Shown here: positions 23,503 through 31,955 of the stretch, one piece after another
How positions within the stretch are numbered: the first letter of the stretch is position 1
Layout: the number at the start of each line of letters is the position of its first letter
From: Flavobacteriales bacterium UBA6770
GTDB taxonomy: Bacteria; Bacteroidota; Bacteroidia; Flavobacteriales_G; Salibacteraceae
DNA: 64,000 bases
Direction of reading: 5' to 3'
NCBI GenBank assembly: GCA_905181875.1
Contig: CAJIZH010000004.1
Coordinates: 431,934-495,933 of the forward strand
The notes under the pieces: generated by a model
What the model saw: only the letters and a program-made list of their open reading frames with translations
What the model was told of the DNA's origin: nothing
Databases searched by the model: none
Translations under genes and position numbers: made by a program

Positions 23503-23603
23503 AACTTATCATAGCACTAGGCTAGGTTTTGGCACCTTGAATATAGAATTTACAGGTTGCCAAGGTTTCAAAGGGCCATTCCCTCCACCTTTCTTTATAA
23601 GCG
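23503..23603 (-). promoter_or_regulatory. SAM-I (S-box) riboswitch upstream of metH
   Basis: The minus strand contains the near-diagnostic S-box core: CTTATAAAGAAAGGTGGAGG, then GAATGGCCCTTTGAAACC and TTGGCAACC, later AAGGTGCCAAAACC, and a P1 partner GATAAG. This is the S-adenosylmethionine-binding aptamer, which would lower metH expression when AdoMet is plentiful. No strong U-tract terminator is evident before the ATG at 23434, so control may be at translation. A cobalamin riboswitch was considered; its B12 box is absent. Confidence 0.93.
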
Positions 23604-23606
23604 TTA

Positions 23607-23642
23607 CAAATGTAATCGGAATCTTAACTAAAAAAATCAAAA
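23607..23642 (-). promoter_or_regulatory. promoter of the metH operon
   Basis: Minus strand TACATTTG (23607-23614) matches TAnnTTTG; a TTTTG at 23638-23642 lies 23 bases upstream as the -33 element. The start site would fall at the first bases of the riboswitch P1 stem, so the transcript begins directly with the aptamer. Confidence 0.55.
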
Positions 23643-23650
23643 TTTCAACA

Positions 23651-23878
23651 CTATTTGCTAAAACTCTTTCTAAACAGAACTGCACCACCCAATAAAAGTA
23701 GAATATAAGGAATGCCCATAATGTACATTATTCCGCCATTTAGTCCTCGTCCAATTTCAGAGCCACTCTGGTAACTGTTTTCTGCCATGAGCTTACACAT
23801 GCTGCATTGTGCTTCCAATGCAGCAGGAAGCAAAATAATTGAACCGAACATCAGTATTATTACAATACTCTTAAGCAT
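23651..23878 (-). CDS. small membrane protein with CSMC motif, oxidase cluster
   Basis: 75 residues from the ATG at 23878, which overlaps the end of the DUF420 gene by 8 bases. A signal peptide (ILLPAALEAQ) is followed by CSMCKLMAENS, a CxxC pair just outside the membrane, and then a membrane segment (GIMYIMGIPYILLLLGGAVL). Its place at the end of the oxidase assembly operon suggests a copper- or thiol-related part in oxidase biogenesis, but that is inference. No named family is recognised. Confidence 0.7.
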   Translation of the reverse strand: MLKSIVIILMFGSIILLPAALEAQCSMCKLMAENSYQSGSEIGRGLNGGIMYIMGIPYILLLLGGAVLFRKSFSK

Positions 23879-24389
23879 AATAAGGAGCCAAAAACAAGTA
23901 GACAATTACACCTGTACATGTTACGTATAGCCATATTGGATAAACGAAGCGTACCATTTTTTTATGCTTAACCAGATTACCAATAAATCCGTGGTAATAT
24001 GCTAATAATATGAATGGTAAAGATAACCCCGCTAAAAAAATATGCGTAGCTAAAATGAATATATATATTCTTTTGAAATCACCCAAATACTCAGTATCAC
24101 CTGCAAAGTAATGGTAAACAACATAGCTCAGCAAGAACATAACTGACAAAAGCATCGCTAATGAATTTAGCCTCTTGTGCATTTGCACATTACCTTTTTT
24201 GATAAAAGTAAGTGATACTATTAAAAGAATAAAGCAAGTTCCATTAAGAGACGCATGCAATAAGGGTTGAAAAGAAGTGAAAGACGGTACAAGTTCTGCG
24301 CCCGGCAATTCGTGTAATACTATAACCAACGCATAAACAATTGCTGAAAAAATATAAATTCCCCAAACTATAGATTTACTCGGCTGCAT
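23871..24389 (-). CDS. DUF420 family membrane protein (oxidase assembly)
   Basis: 172 residues, predicted with five membrane segments. Conserved His residues lie in LLHASLNG, QMHKRLN, VVYHYFAG and ILATHIFLAG, the pattern of DUF420 proteins, which are almost always encoded with caa3/aa3 oxidase genes and are related to the B. subtilis CtaM assembly factor. It overlaps the SCO-like gene by 14 bases and the 75-residue gene by 8. Probable role: maturation of the heme-copper oxidase. Confidence 0.85.
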   Translation of the reverse strand: MQPSKSIVWGIYIFSAIVYALVIVLHELPGAELVPSFTSFQPLLHASLNGTCFILLIVSLTFIKKGNVQMHKRLNSLAMLLSVMFLLSYVVYHYFAGDTEYLGDFKRIYIFILATHIFLAGLSLPFILLAYYHGFIGNLVKHKKMVRFVYPIWLYVTCTGVIVYLFLAPYYA

Positions 24390-25035
24390 CTTTTTTCTTT
24401 TTCTTTTTAGGAATAAACTCCTCTGCTTTGAGAATTTTAATATCGTCTATTAAAGCCTTTTCTTCCACATACTGAACTGCATCGCGATAGGTTCTAACAC
24501 GTCCTTTATTATCTACTAATACAAACAAATTAGTCCATTGGTTCTCTTTTAATTCTAAAGGGATATTAAGTATGAATTTCTCCCTCAACTTCTCTTTATG
24601 TGAATTAAAACCTACGACTTGCCACTGGGGACTAGCAAGTTCATACTCCCTTTGAAAGTGGCACACTTGAGAGGCTTCACCTAAAACAATTGAGACAATT
24701 TTAATGTCTTTTTTTTCTTTAAAACGATCATGAAGTGCAATGAGCTGGCTAGCTTTTCGTTTTTCTAAAACAGAGTCTTTATTTTCAATGAAATGGTATA
24801 ATATTATACTATTCTGGAAAGACGAAAGCTCTATTTGTTGCGAGTTACAATCATCAAAGCTTAATCCACTTAGCTTGTAATATATTGAATCTCCATCAGC
24901 AGATAGAACCTTTGGCCCATAAATTGGTCTTTTAATAAAATTGTGTGAACCTGTAGATAAAACTACATAAAGCAAGGAGGGGAACAAAAGAATGATCAGT
25001 AACATCAGTGACCTAACATTCAATATTTTTCTCAT
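24376..25035 (-). CDS. SCO1/SenC-like protein without copper-binding cysteines
   Basis: 219 residues with one N-terminal membrane anchor (about 9-27) and a thioredoxin-like domain facing the periplasm. Position and fold suggest the SCO family of copper chaperones for oxidase CuA (LSSFQNSIILYHF, IKIVSIVLGE, NLFVLVDNKGRVRTYRDA). The usual CxxxC after the first strand is missing: the sequence there reads FIENKDSVLEKR. The chain ends in a Lys-rich tail. It should therefore not bind copper as SCO1 does. It sits between subunit IV and DUF420 in the oxidase cluster. Confidence 0.75.
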   Translation of the reverse strand: MRKILNVRSLMLLIILLFPSLLYVVLSTGSHNFIKRPIYGPKVLSADGDSIYYKLSGLSFDDCNSQQIELSSFQNSIILYHFIENKDSVLEKRKASQLIALHDRFKEKKDIKIVSIVLGEASQVCHFQREYELASPQWQVVGFNSHKEKLREKFILNIPLELKENQWTNLFVLVDNKGRVRTYRDAVQYVEEKALIDDIKILKAEEFIPKKKKKKDAAE

Positions 25036-25042
25036 AATTCTG

Positions 25043-25402
25043 TTAAGTCAACAAGTCTGGAACTAATGCATTTCCCTCAAAAAAGAGTAAAAACAAAAGA
25101 TATAATATGAAAATTGCGTAGGGCAATAAAATAAAATATTTCATCATTTGACGTTCATCACCTAAGTGCATAAATACCATAACAATATAACCTGCTTTTA
25201 CCATTGTCATTACAATAAAAGCGAATTTTACCAACGTCCACTCAAGGCCCATACTAGACCAGAACACGCCCAATAAAACTTCAACTAACGTTACAATTGA
25301 GAGTAATGCCGTTACAAACCAAATCTTTTTTCTAATACTTTTACCTTCTTCTTCGCTATGTCCAGCCCCTAAAGAGTATTCTATTATGTCGTCTCTTTTC
25401 AT
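25043..25402 (-). CDS. cytochrome c oxidase subunit IV
   Basis: 119 residues with three membrane segments (about 28-47, 57-77, 89-108), matching the bacterial COX4/CtaF group: KIWFVTALLSIVTLVEVLLG and MVKAGYIVMVFMHLGDERQM. A small subunit of the aa3/caa3 oxidase encoded with two subunits III. Seven bases before the SCO-like gene. Confidence 0.88.
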   Translation of the reverse strand: MKRDDIIEYSLGAGHSEEEGKSIRKKIWFVTALLSIVTLVEVLLGVFWSSMGLEWTLVKFAFIVMTMVKAGYIVMVFMHLGDERQMMKYFILLPYAIFILYLLFLLFFEGNALVPDLLT

Positions 25403-25423
25403 AATTTCTTAAGTTTAGATGAA

Positions 25424-26159
25424 TTACACCAAGTAATAAAAGGTAAAAACAAAAACCCATACAAGATCAATAAAGTGCCAGTATAAACCAACTTTTTCTA
25501 CCATTTCGTAATGACCAACCCCTTCATACTTACCTTTTAAAACATTCAAAAGAATAATGAAATTAAGGATTACTCCACTCACCACATGAGTGCCATGAAA
25601 ACCAGTAACGAAAAAGAAAAATTGTGAATATTGTACTGGCCCAGCAATGGGATTGTCAGGGCCAAAACCTCTTCCGTAAAAGTTTTGAGTTAAAGTAGCA
25701 TTGTCTGCCCATGTACTAAAATCACCATCAGGTCCAGCAATAAATGTTGACCATTCCCAAGCTTGAGAACCAACGAAAATAAGACCACCAATAACAGTCC
25801 AAAACAGCCATTTAGTTACTCCTTTTCTATCCATTCTATGTCCAGCCTCAACAGCAAGGACCATTGTAACTGAACTTACAATTAAGAATGAAAGTCATTA
25901 GTGCAACGTACAATAAAGGATAGTGAGCGTCAGGTCCATGCACGAGTGGCATGTGCGTAAAGATTGCCTCGCTTATTGGCCAAGAGTCAATGTATTTGTG
26001 ACGCATAAACCCCAAAGATCCCAAAAGACTTCCAAAGGTGAGTGCATCTGAGATGAGGAAAAACCACATCATCATTTTACCATAACTAACACTAAGTGGA
26101 GAACGTCCACCTTCCCACAACGTTTTTTGATCAATTACCTTAGTTACCTCTCCCGACAT
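25424..26159 (-). pseudogene. cytochrome c oxidase subunit III, broken by one frameshift
   Basis: Two reading frames together make one subunit III. The N-terminal part (25848-26159, 103 codons before its stop) runs through MMMWFFLISDALTFGSLLG and YVALMTFIL; the C-terminal part (25424 to about 25882) continues with IVSSVTMVLAVEAGHRMDR, FVGSQAWEWSTFI, TGFHGTHVVSGV and YWHFIDLVWVFVFTFYYLV. Homology crosses from one to the other at about 25880-25885, where the minus strand reads ATTCTTAATTGTA; one base too many separates the frames. Corrected, the protein would be about 243 residues. Either a real recent loss, a sequence error, or frameshifting in translation. A second, intact subunit III gene lies 11 bases upstream. 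Confidence 0.85.
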
Positions 26160-26170
26160 TACTTATTTAA

Positions 26171-26770
26171 TTACCTGATATACAATAAGAAAAAGAATAA
26201 ATAGACCCATAAAAGACCTAAAAAATGCCAATACAATGAGCATAATTCTAATCCAAGTTTACCATTAGAATTGTACTTACCTTGCGTTGCATGAACAAAT
26301 GTATAAATCAAACTGAGAAATCCAGCAAAAAGGTGAGCCAAATGCAGTCCTGTTATTACATACATAAATGAACCCGCAGCATTGCTTTCATTTCCAGCAA
26401 AAAAGACGTCTTGAACTCTTAGTTGATTCCAGCCCTCGAATTGGAAATAAGTAAAAGCTAGTCCTAACAAGAGCGTAAAGACTAATCCTAATTTTACTCC
26501 GCTGTGATTATTGCTATTAGCACTTTTATTTGCCCAAATAAGACTTAAACTACTCAAAAGAATGAAAAGAGTGCTTAAATAAAAAGCATTGGGAATGTCG
26601 AACACTAACCATTGTCCTTCTGCCTGTCTCACGATATACGCACTCGTTAAACCAGCAAAAAGCATAATAATACTCAAAATACCTACCCATAAGATATTCT
26701 TAGATGCCTTTTGACGAACCTCTCTTTCTTCAATTTGCCTTTCTAAATCAGTTATTTCTGCTGTTTCCAT
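26171..26770 (-). CDS. cytochrome c oxidase subunit III
   Basis: 199 residues with five membrane segments. Typical COX3 features: LFAGLTSAYIVRQAEGQW, FEGWNQL, GSFMYVITGLHLAHLFAG and SLYWHFLGLLWVYLFFFLLY. It is intact and starts one base after the heme O synthase gene. Two subunit III-like genes in tandem are usual in Flavobacteriales oxidase clusters. Confidence 0.9.
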   Translation of the reverse strand: METAEITDLERQIEEREVRQKASKNILWVGILSIIMLFAGLTSAYIVRQAEGQWLVFDIPNAFYLSTLFILLSSLSLIWANKSANSNNHSGVKLGLVFTLLLGLAFTYFQFEGWNQLRVQDVFFAGNESNAAGSFMYVITGLHLAHLFAGFLSLIYTFVHATQGKYNSNGKLGLELCSLYWHFLGLLWVYLFFFLLYIR

Positions 26771-26771
26771 T

Positions 26772-27659
26772 TTAAAAACTCATTAAATATGCCAGCTGTA
26801 CAACCGGTAAATAAATAAAAGTGCTGAACATAAGAACAGTCGCACTTTTCATGTCTCTTCTTAAAAACAATCGGCCAGCTAAAATGGCCAAAACGGTTCC
26901 TGAAATCGAAACAATTGAAATCCCTGCCCAGCCGCCAACTCCAAACCAAAATGGAGCAAGGGAAATTGGAATTAAAAATAAAGAATAAATTACAATTTGC
27001 ATTGCACTGGCCTTATCTCTCTTACGTGTTGGCAGTAATTGATATCCTGCTTTTGCATAATCGTCATGAAGCCTCCATGCAATACTCCAAAAATGAGGGA
27101 ATTGCCAGATAAACTGTGTAGCGAATAACAGTCCAGGGATTAAGCCAAAGGCCCCCGTTTCAGCGACATAACCAAGCACGGGCGGAATAGCACCGGGAAA
27201 AGCGCCTACAAATACTGCAACAGGGCCCTCTTTTTTTAGTGGAGTGTAAATAAAAACATAGATAAATAAGCTCAGTGATGCTAATATTCCACTTAACGGA
27301 TTTAACCCAAACCAAATTAGAGTAATTCCCAAAACACCCCAAATTGAAGCCATAATAGAAGCTTCGGTAATATTCATTCTACCTGCAGGAAGCGGTCGAT
27401 CGCTCGTACGGCTCATCTTTCTATCCGCATCTCGCTCAAGCACTTGGTTAAATGCATTTGATGATCCTGTAACTAAAAAACCTCCAATTATTAAATATGT
27501 CAGGCTAGTGTAGTTCACCGAATTAGCGGCCATCAAATAGCCAAGAACGGCCCCTAAAACTACCAAAGAAGCCAATCTAAGCTTTGCTAACGCTAAGAAA
27601 TCTTTAACCTTAGAATGCGATTTCGCACCTTCTAATACTGCTATGTTTTCGTTACTCAA
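26772..27659 (-). CDS. ctaB: protoheme IX farnesyltransferase (heme O synthase)
   Basis: 295 residues, inner membrane, UbiA superfamily. It adds farnesyl to heme B to make heme O, the precursor of heme A for the oxidase. Motifs: NAFNQVLERDADRKMSRTSD with RPLPAGR (first Asp-rich site) and YTPLKKEGPVAVFVGAFPGA. The start codon is TTG: no ATG is found nearby in frame, and the next Met is far inside the protein. First gene of the operon ctaB, cox3, cox3, cox4, SCO-like, DUF420, small membrane protein. Confidence 0.94.
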   Translation of the reverse strand: MSNENIAVLEGAKSHSKVKDFLALAKLRLASLVVLGAVLGYLMAANSVNYTSLTYLIIGGFLVTGSSNAFNQVLERDADRKMSRTSDRPLPAGRMNITEASIMASIWGVLGITLIWFGLNPLSGILASLSLFIYVFIYTPLKKEGPVAVFVGAFPGAIPPVLGYVAETGAFGLIPGLLFATQFIWQFPHFWSIAWRLHDDYAKAGYQLLPTRKRDKASAMQIVIYSLFLIPISLAPFWFGVGGWAGISIVSISGTVLAILAGRLFLRRDMKSATVLMFSTFIYLPVVQLAYLMSF

Positions 27660-27678
27660 ATTGCTTAAAATTAATCTG

Positions 27679-27711
27679 CAAAAATACTAATGTTTCTAGC
27701 TTATTTTACAA
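27679..27711 (-). promoter_or_regulatory. candidate promoter of the ctaB operon
   Basis: Minus strand TATTTTTG (27679-27686) with TTG at 27709-27711, 22 bases apart, 19 bases before the TTG start of ctaB. It fits the Bacteroidota consensus. Confidence 0.45.
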
Positions 27712-27731
27712 TCTGAACGTACAGTTTTATT

Positions 27732-29342
27732 CTAAATATCAGAGTATCTATTGGTAATAGACGAGCGAATACCTAATGAAAGAAAGATATCAGTTCTTTT
27801 GGTTATCCAATTTTGATTTCGAATTGTAAAATCTGCAAACAAACGAAGATTCGATTCAGGAACAATTATATAATTATAACCAACACCTATTGCACTTATA
27901 GTCCTAACAATACCCTGACCAGTATAGTGACCATATTCGCGACTTCTTGACCGATAAGTCTGAAAAATATCCTCCCCAAAATTTGTAGAGTCTGTACTAT
28001 GTCCTTGTTGAAAAAACTGTGTTTTAACCTCAAGCAATGAATTACCAAACTGATAACTTATAAATGAAATGGATTCATAAAAATTTGAACCTAGAGGATG
28101 AGCTAAAGAACGATTTAAATGACCGAAATTCTGTACCGAATTACCATGAGAATAGGTAAACGGACGAACTAAATTAAATTCTGACTGAACCCCTAATCCA
28201 CTAACACCAAATATATTATGAGCTTTTACTCCCAATTGAAACGCATATTTATTTGCCCACCAACCACTTATTCTTGCCGGATCTGGTTTAACTAAATCTT
28301 TAACGTCTGCTTGCAATTCGCTTAATAAGAACTCGTCTAAAACCAACTGACTATAAATAGTCCAACCATTTTTTGGTTTAAAATTGAGCGCAATGCCGAG
28401 CAATGAATTATCTGAAGATCCCGTAGAGTATTCAACTGGACGCATAAAAATAACTGGATTCAAATAATTTGGATCATAACCACGATCTAACAGCGTATCT
28501 CTACCCGGCCAAACAACTGATTCAAAAAAGCCTAAATTGAACCACTTATTAATGTTCCAACTCAAATAGTGAACTGTGGTAAATTTATTATCAAAATCTT
28601 GATATTTATGACCTTTATTGGTGCCTTGATCCTTTAAATGAGCGTATAAAACCATATACTTTAACCTCCAAATATCTGCTGTCATGCGACCGTAACTATA
28701 ATTTCCAGCATTATCGGATAACATCATAGAGCGATACCCTTCTCCAATAAAGTTTCGGCCATGACCTATTCTAAAGTGGAATACTTCACCTGGCCTATAA
28801 TCTAAAAAACCATTTAAATTAGTACTATGGTATCCATTACTTTCTTGATGCCAGAGCTGTCCATTTGCACCAACAGAGGTGCTTTCAACTTCTCTTTTCA
28901 AATAATCGGGATATTGAAATTTACTACCAGTAAATTCAACACGTGCGTTAAATTTTTCACCTGCCTGAACAACTGCAGCAGCTCCAATTCCCATATTATA
29001 GGCAAAAGTATCTACAACATCAGAGACGGCAGTTCCTGAGATTTCAATCAAAGGAAAAAACCTCACCTGAACTTTTGATTTATGACCTTCTACTTCTTTA
29101 CTATTAAACCCCTTAAATGGCACACCAAATTCATACTCAACTTTCCTCTTTTTTATATCATAATTATTTAAGGGTTTTATAGAAGAGTGAAAACTAACAT
29201 CTTGTTTATTTAAGTACGATTGGAATTTGTAATCATAATTCCTACTCAAAAAAACTTCATGATTCTGAGCAACCGCAGAATGGGAAAATATCAGAGATAA
29301 GCAGCAAGAAAAGAATCTTAAACTATGATTTAACCTTTTCAT
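27732..29342 (-). CDS. Wzi/RemB-like outer membrane protein
   Basis: 536 residues from the ATG at 29342, with a signal peptide ending near SAVAQ. The mature chain is a beta-barrel with the hallmark of the Wzi/RemB capsule-assembly group: RIGHGRNFIGEGYRSMMLSD, then YGRMTADIWRLKYMVLYAHL. Wzi binds capsule polymer at the cell surface; RemB has been linked to gliding. It overlaps the WecA-like gene by 20 bases and is the last gene of the polysaccharide operon. It is a paralogue of the protein at 30414-31946. Exact subfamily uncertain. Confidence 0.75.
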   Translation of the reverse strand: MKRLNHSLRFFSCCLSLIFSHSAVAQNHEVFLSRNYDYKFQSYLNKQDVSFHSSIKPLNNYDIKKRKVEYEFGVPFKGFNSKEVEGHKSKVQVRFFPLIEISGTAVSDVVDTFAYNMGIGAAAVVQAGEKFNARVEFTGSKFQYPDYLKREVESTSVGANGQLWHQESNGYHSTNLNGFLDYRPGEVFHFRIGHGRNFIGEGYRSMMLSDNAGNYSYGRMTADIWRLKYMVLYAHLKDQGTNKGHKYQDFDNKFTTVHYLSWNINKWFNLGFFESVVWPGRDTLLDRGYDPNYLNPVIFMRPVEYSTGSSDNSLLGIALNFKPKNGWTIYSQLVLDEFLLSELQADVKDLVKPDPARISGWWANKYAFQLGVKAHNIFGVSGLGVQSEFNLVRPFTYSHGNSVQNFGHLNRSLAHPLGSNFYESISFISYQFGNSLLEVKTQFFQQGHSTDSTNFGEDIFQTYRSRSREYGHYTGQGIVRTISAIGVGYNYIIVPESNLRLFADFTIRNQNWITKRTDIFLSLGIRSSITNRYSDI

Positions 29343-30384
29343 TTTTTTGCTTTCGATAAACCAGATATGAAGGAAGTTGAGCAAGCAAAACAATTATTAC
29401 TGTCATGAAAATAAACTTCCGATTAGCTTCCATAACCAACAAAACGACTTGACTTATTACTATTAGAGTGTAAGTATAGATTATTGCCACCGCTGCTCTA
29501 TGAGATAAGCCTAAGTCAATTAACTTGTGGTGAATGTGGTTCCTATCGGCCGAGAAGGGGCTTCTCCCTCTGAATGTCCTATATATAAATATCCGCAGCG
29601 TATCCATTAATGGATAAACTATTACAGACATTGCAAATATTGGTTTTGAAATAAGTAGCAATTCAACAGGAAGTTTATTGGTATCATACTCAATAACTTT
29701 AATCGCTAATACCGAAACCACCAAACCGATAATCAGAGAGCCTGAATCTCCCATAAAAATCTTTGCAGGTTCAAAGTTGAATATCAAAAAACCCAATAGA
29801 GCGCCAGCCAAGGCAAACCCAAGAATGGCATTTTCGATTGATCCAGCCAAATAAAACCAGATACCATAAGCAACACAAGATATAGTAGCCACGCCAGCTG
29901 CTAGCCCATCAATTCCATCAATAAGATTGAACGAATTAACTACTACGGTATATGTAAAAATTGAGAGCAATATACTTGCCCAATCTGGCAACTCGTACAC
30001 ACCAAAAAGACCATACATATCAGTTATTCGAATGTCTGCCATAATGACTAAAATAAAGGCGACCGCCAAGTGACCAATTAGTTTTTTAACTGGAGCGGTC
30101 CCAACCAAATCATCTTTGATCCCTATAAAAAACAAAATCAGCATACAGGCAGCGATGTATTTGAAATCTGCGTTTTCTACTACAGGAAACCATAGCAGAT
30201 AGGAGAATAAGGTACCGCCAAATATGAGGATTCCGCCTATTGTTGGAATATTACGTTTATGGATTTTACGTTCACCACCGGGCGCATCAACTAGCTTTTT
30301 AAGATAAGCAACTCGAATAAGTGCAGGAGTTGCTATTAAAACAACTATAAATGAGGTCGCTATTGCTAGTAATATCTTAATCAA
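29323..30384 (-). CDS. undecaprenyl-phosphate GlcNAc-1-phosphate transferase, WecA-like
   Basis: 353 residues, polytopic inner-membrane protein of the MraY/WecA family that starts lipid-linked glycan synthesis. Features: GGERKIHKRNIPTIGG, FFIGIKDDL (Asp pair), VVNSFNLIDGIDGLAAGV (catalytic Asp), KIFMGDSGSL and the C-terminal SADRNHIHHKLIDLG with its His cluster, which favours WecA over MraY. The start codon is TTG, since an in-frame stop lies two codons upstream and no ATG follows nearby. Its gene lies between two Wzi/RemB-like barrel genes, suggesting a surface glycan pathway. Confidence 0.9.
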   Translation of the reverse strand: MIKILLAIATSFIVVLIATPALIRVAYLKKLVDAPGGERKIHKRNIPTIGGILIFGGTLFSYLLWFPVVENADFKYIAACMLILFFIGIKDDLVGTAPVKKLIGHLAVAFILVIMADIRITDMYGLFGVYELPDWASILLSIFTYTVVVNSFNLIDGIDGLAAGVATISCVAYGIWFYLAGSIENAILGFALAGALLGFLIFNFEPAKIFMGDSGSLIIGLVVSVLAIKVIEYDTNKLPVELLLISKPIFAMSVIVYPLMDTLRIFIYRTFRGRSPFSADRNHIHHKLIDLGLSHRAAVAIIYTYTLIVISQVVLLVMEANRKFIFMTVIIVLLAQLPSYLVYRKQKNEKVKS

Positions 30385-30413
30385 ACTTTAAATTCAAATT
30401 AGAATCAAAGGTA

Positions 30414-31946
30414 TCAAAAATCAAAGTATAGGTTTTGTAGCTCCGTTCGAAAAGCTAAATAAAACCATTGTGATTCATTAGTTATGGCTGAGATTTCTAA
30501 ATTGCGTTGTTGCATACCTAGCAGAAGCATCATATTGTTGGATGGGTTTAGCAAGTATCCCAATTCAAATGAAGCAATAGATACATTTTGACTAACATTG
30601 GAAACTACTGAAATCGCTCCTAATGTTTTTGTAATACCTACCGTTCTTTTTTGATTATTATACTTAAATCGAAAAAACACATCATGCCATGAATAATTGA
30701 TTCTGGCAACAAACTCTTCAGTACCTTGAAGCGAAAAGTTACCTAAACCTTCATTATAATGAGAGTAATCAAAACCCGAATTTGAATTTGAATATAACCC
30801 ATTCTCAATAGTATTGTATTCGGCCTGAAAAAACAAATTCTCAAGTTTAAAAGCATCAAACCATTTCGCTCCAAATTGGCTACCTAGCCTACTTCCGTTA
30901 CCCTCACTTAAAGCTACTTGAGTATATAGTGCCAGCTTCTTTATTGGATTTAATCTAACATTTATACCAACAACTCCTTTGTAATTATTTGATTGTAACC
31001 CATTAATCCCAGAATTCATAAACAGAATTGGTACATAAAAGTTTACAGGTAGTTTAATTGTTCCATTCGTGTCCCAATTTTGCCAAACACCTCCTTCAAA
31101 AAGACCAATCTCTAATTTGGAATTGGGATGGAAATTCAAAATATGAAATGTCCCCGCTTTTCTTTGAAACTGAGCCTCTGCTGCACCTGTTGCTGGTAAT
31201 CGCGTTAACTCTTGCAAACTAGCAATGGAAGGCTGGTACAATAATTTACCTCCAAATAATGAAACTCCAACTTTTAAATACGGATAATTAAATGCGAAAT
31301 CAGATAAAAGAATACTTCGATAGCCATTACCATAGAAGTTTTTACCGTGACCTGCCTGAATATTTAACCACTTTTTAGGCTGATAATATAACACTGCACT
31401 AGCCCTTGCATAATCAAAACCAGTTTTCTTAAACGGTTTCGTCCGTCCTTGCCCAGGAACTACTCTATTTACATTAACATAATTTGAAAGATAATTTGGG
31501 AAAAATGATTGATTTTCCCAAACCGAGGTATAGAAACTGAACTTTTTACCAACCGCACCTTCGACCAGGATTCCTCTTGAATTTGTACTTAAAGTTTGGT
31601 TGGAAGTATCAGATAAGTCCGAGCCTACTTGAAAATTTACCAATGGATTGATTCTCAAAGAAAAATTTGATGTATCAATAGAAATCAAGTCTTCATTCCA
31701 GAGTTTTCTTCCTATCCATTTTTCATAACGACGTTTTTGCCAACGTTCATGATCTAGTTCACGCAATGTATCATCTGAAAACTGAACAACCCATTGATGA
31801 ACGCTTGGATGATTTACGATTTGATATTCATAAATTTTCCGTTCTAAATTTAAATTGGAATTGTGCTGAAAAAGCGAAGTATTAACCTGTGCATTGGCAA
31901 GAGGAATGCAGTAGAGAAAAAACGATACAATTAGTATAAAGCGCAC
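30414..31946 (-). CDS. Wzi/RemB-like outer membrane protein
   Basis: 510 residues with a signal peptide (cleavage near PLANAQ); GTG start. Beta-barrel with NIQAGHGKNFYGNGYRSILL and SDFAFNYPYLKVGVSLFGGK, the same signature as the paralogue downstream of wecA. An N-terminal 90-residue region (HERWQKRRYEKWIGRKLW) precedes the barrel and is absent from the other copy. Nine bases after fcl. Role in export or surface attachment of the glycan made by this operon is inferred. Confidence 0.75.
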   Translation of the reverse strand: MRFILIVSFFLYCIPLANAQVNTSLFQHNSNLNLERKIYEYQIVNHPSVHQWVVQFSDDTLRELDHERWQKRRYEKWIGRKLWNEDLISIDTSNFSLRINPLVNFQVGSDLSDTSNQTLSTNSRGILVEGAVGKKFSFYTSVWENQSFFPNYLSNYVNVNRVVPGQGRTKPFKKTGFDYARASAVLYYQPKKWLNIQAGHGKNFYGNGYRSILLSDFAFNYPYLKVGVSLFGGKLLYQPSIASLQELTRLPATGAAEAQFQRKAGTFHILNFHPNSKLEIGLFEGGVWQNWDTNGTIKLPVNFYVPILFMNSGINGLQSNNYKGVVGINVRLNPIKKLALYTQVALSEGNGSRLGSQFGAKWFDAFKLENLFFQAEYNTIENGLYSNSNSGFDYSHYNEGLGNFSLQGTEEFVARINYSWHDVFFRFKYNNQKRTVGITKTLGAISVVSNVSQNVSIASFELGYLLNPSNNMMLLLGMQQRNLEISAITNESQWFYLAFRTELQNLYFDF

Positions 31947-31955
31947 AGTTGCAAA

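Noticed and set aside
23503..23603. Cobalamin riboswitch upstream of B12-dependent methionine synthase
   Set aside because: No B12 box; the conserved bases are those of the SAM-I aptamer.
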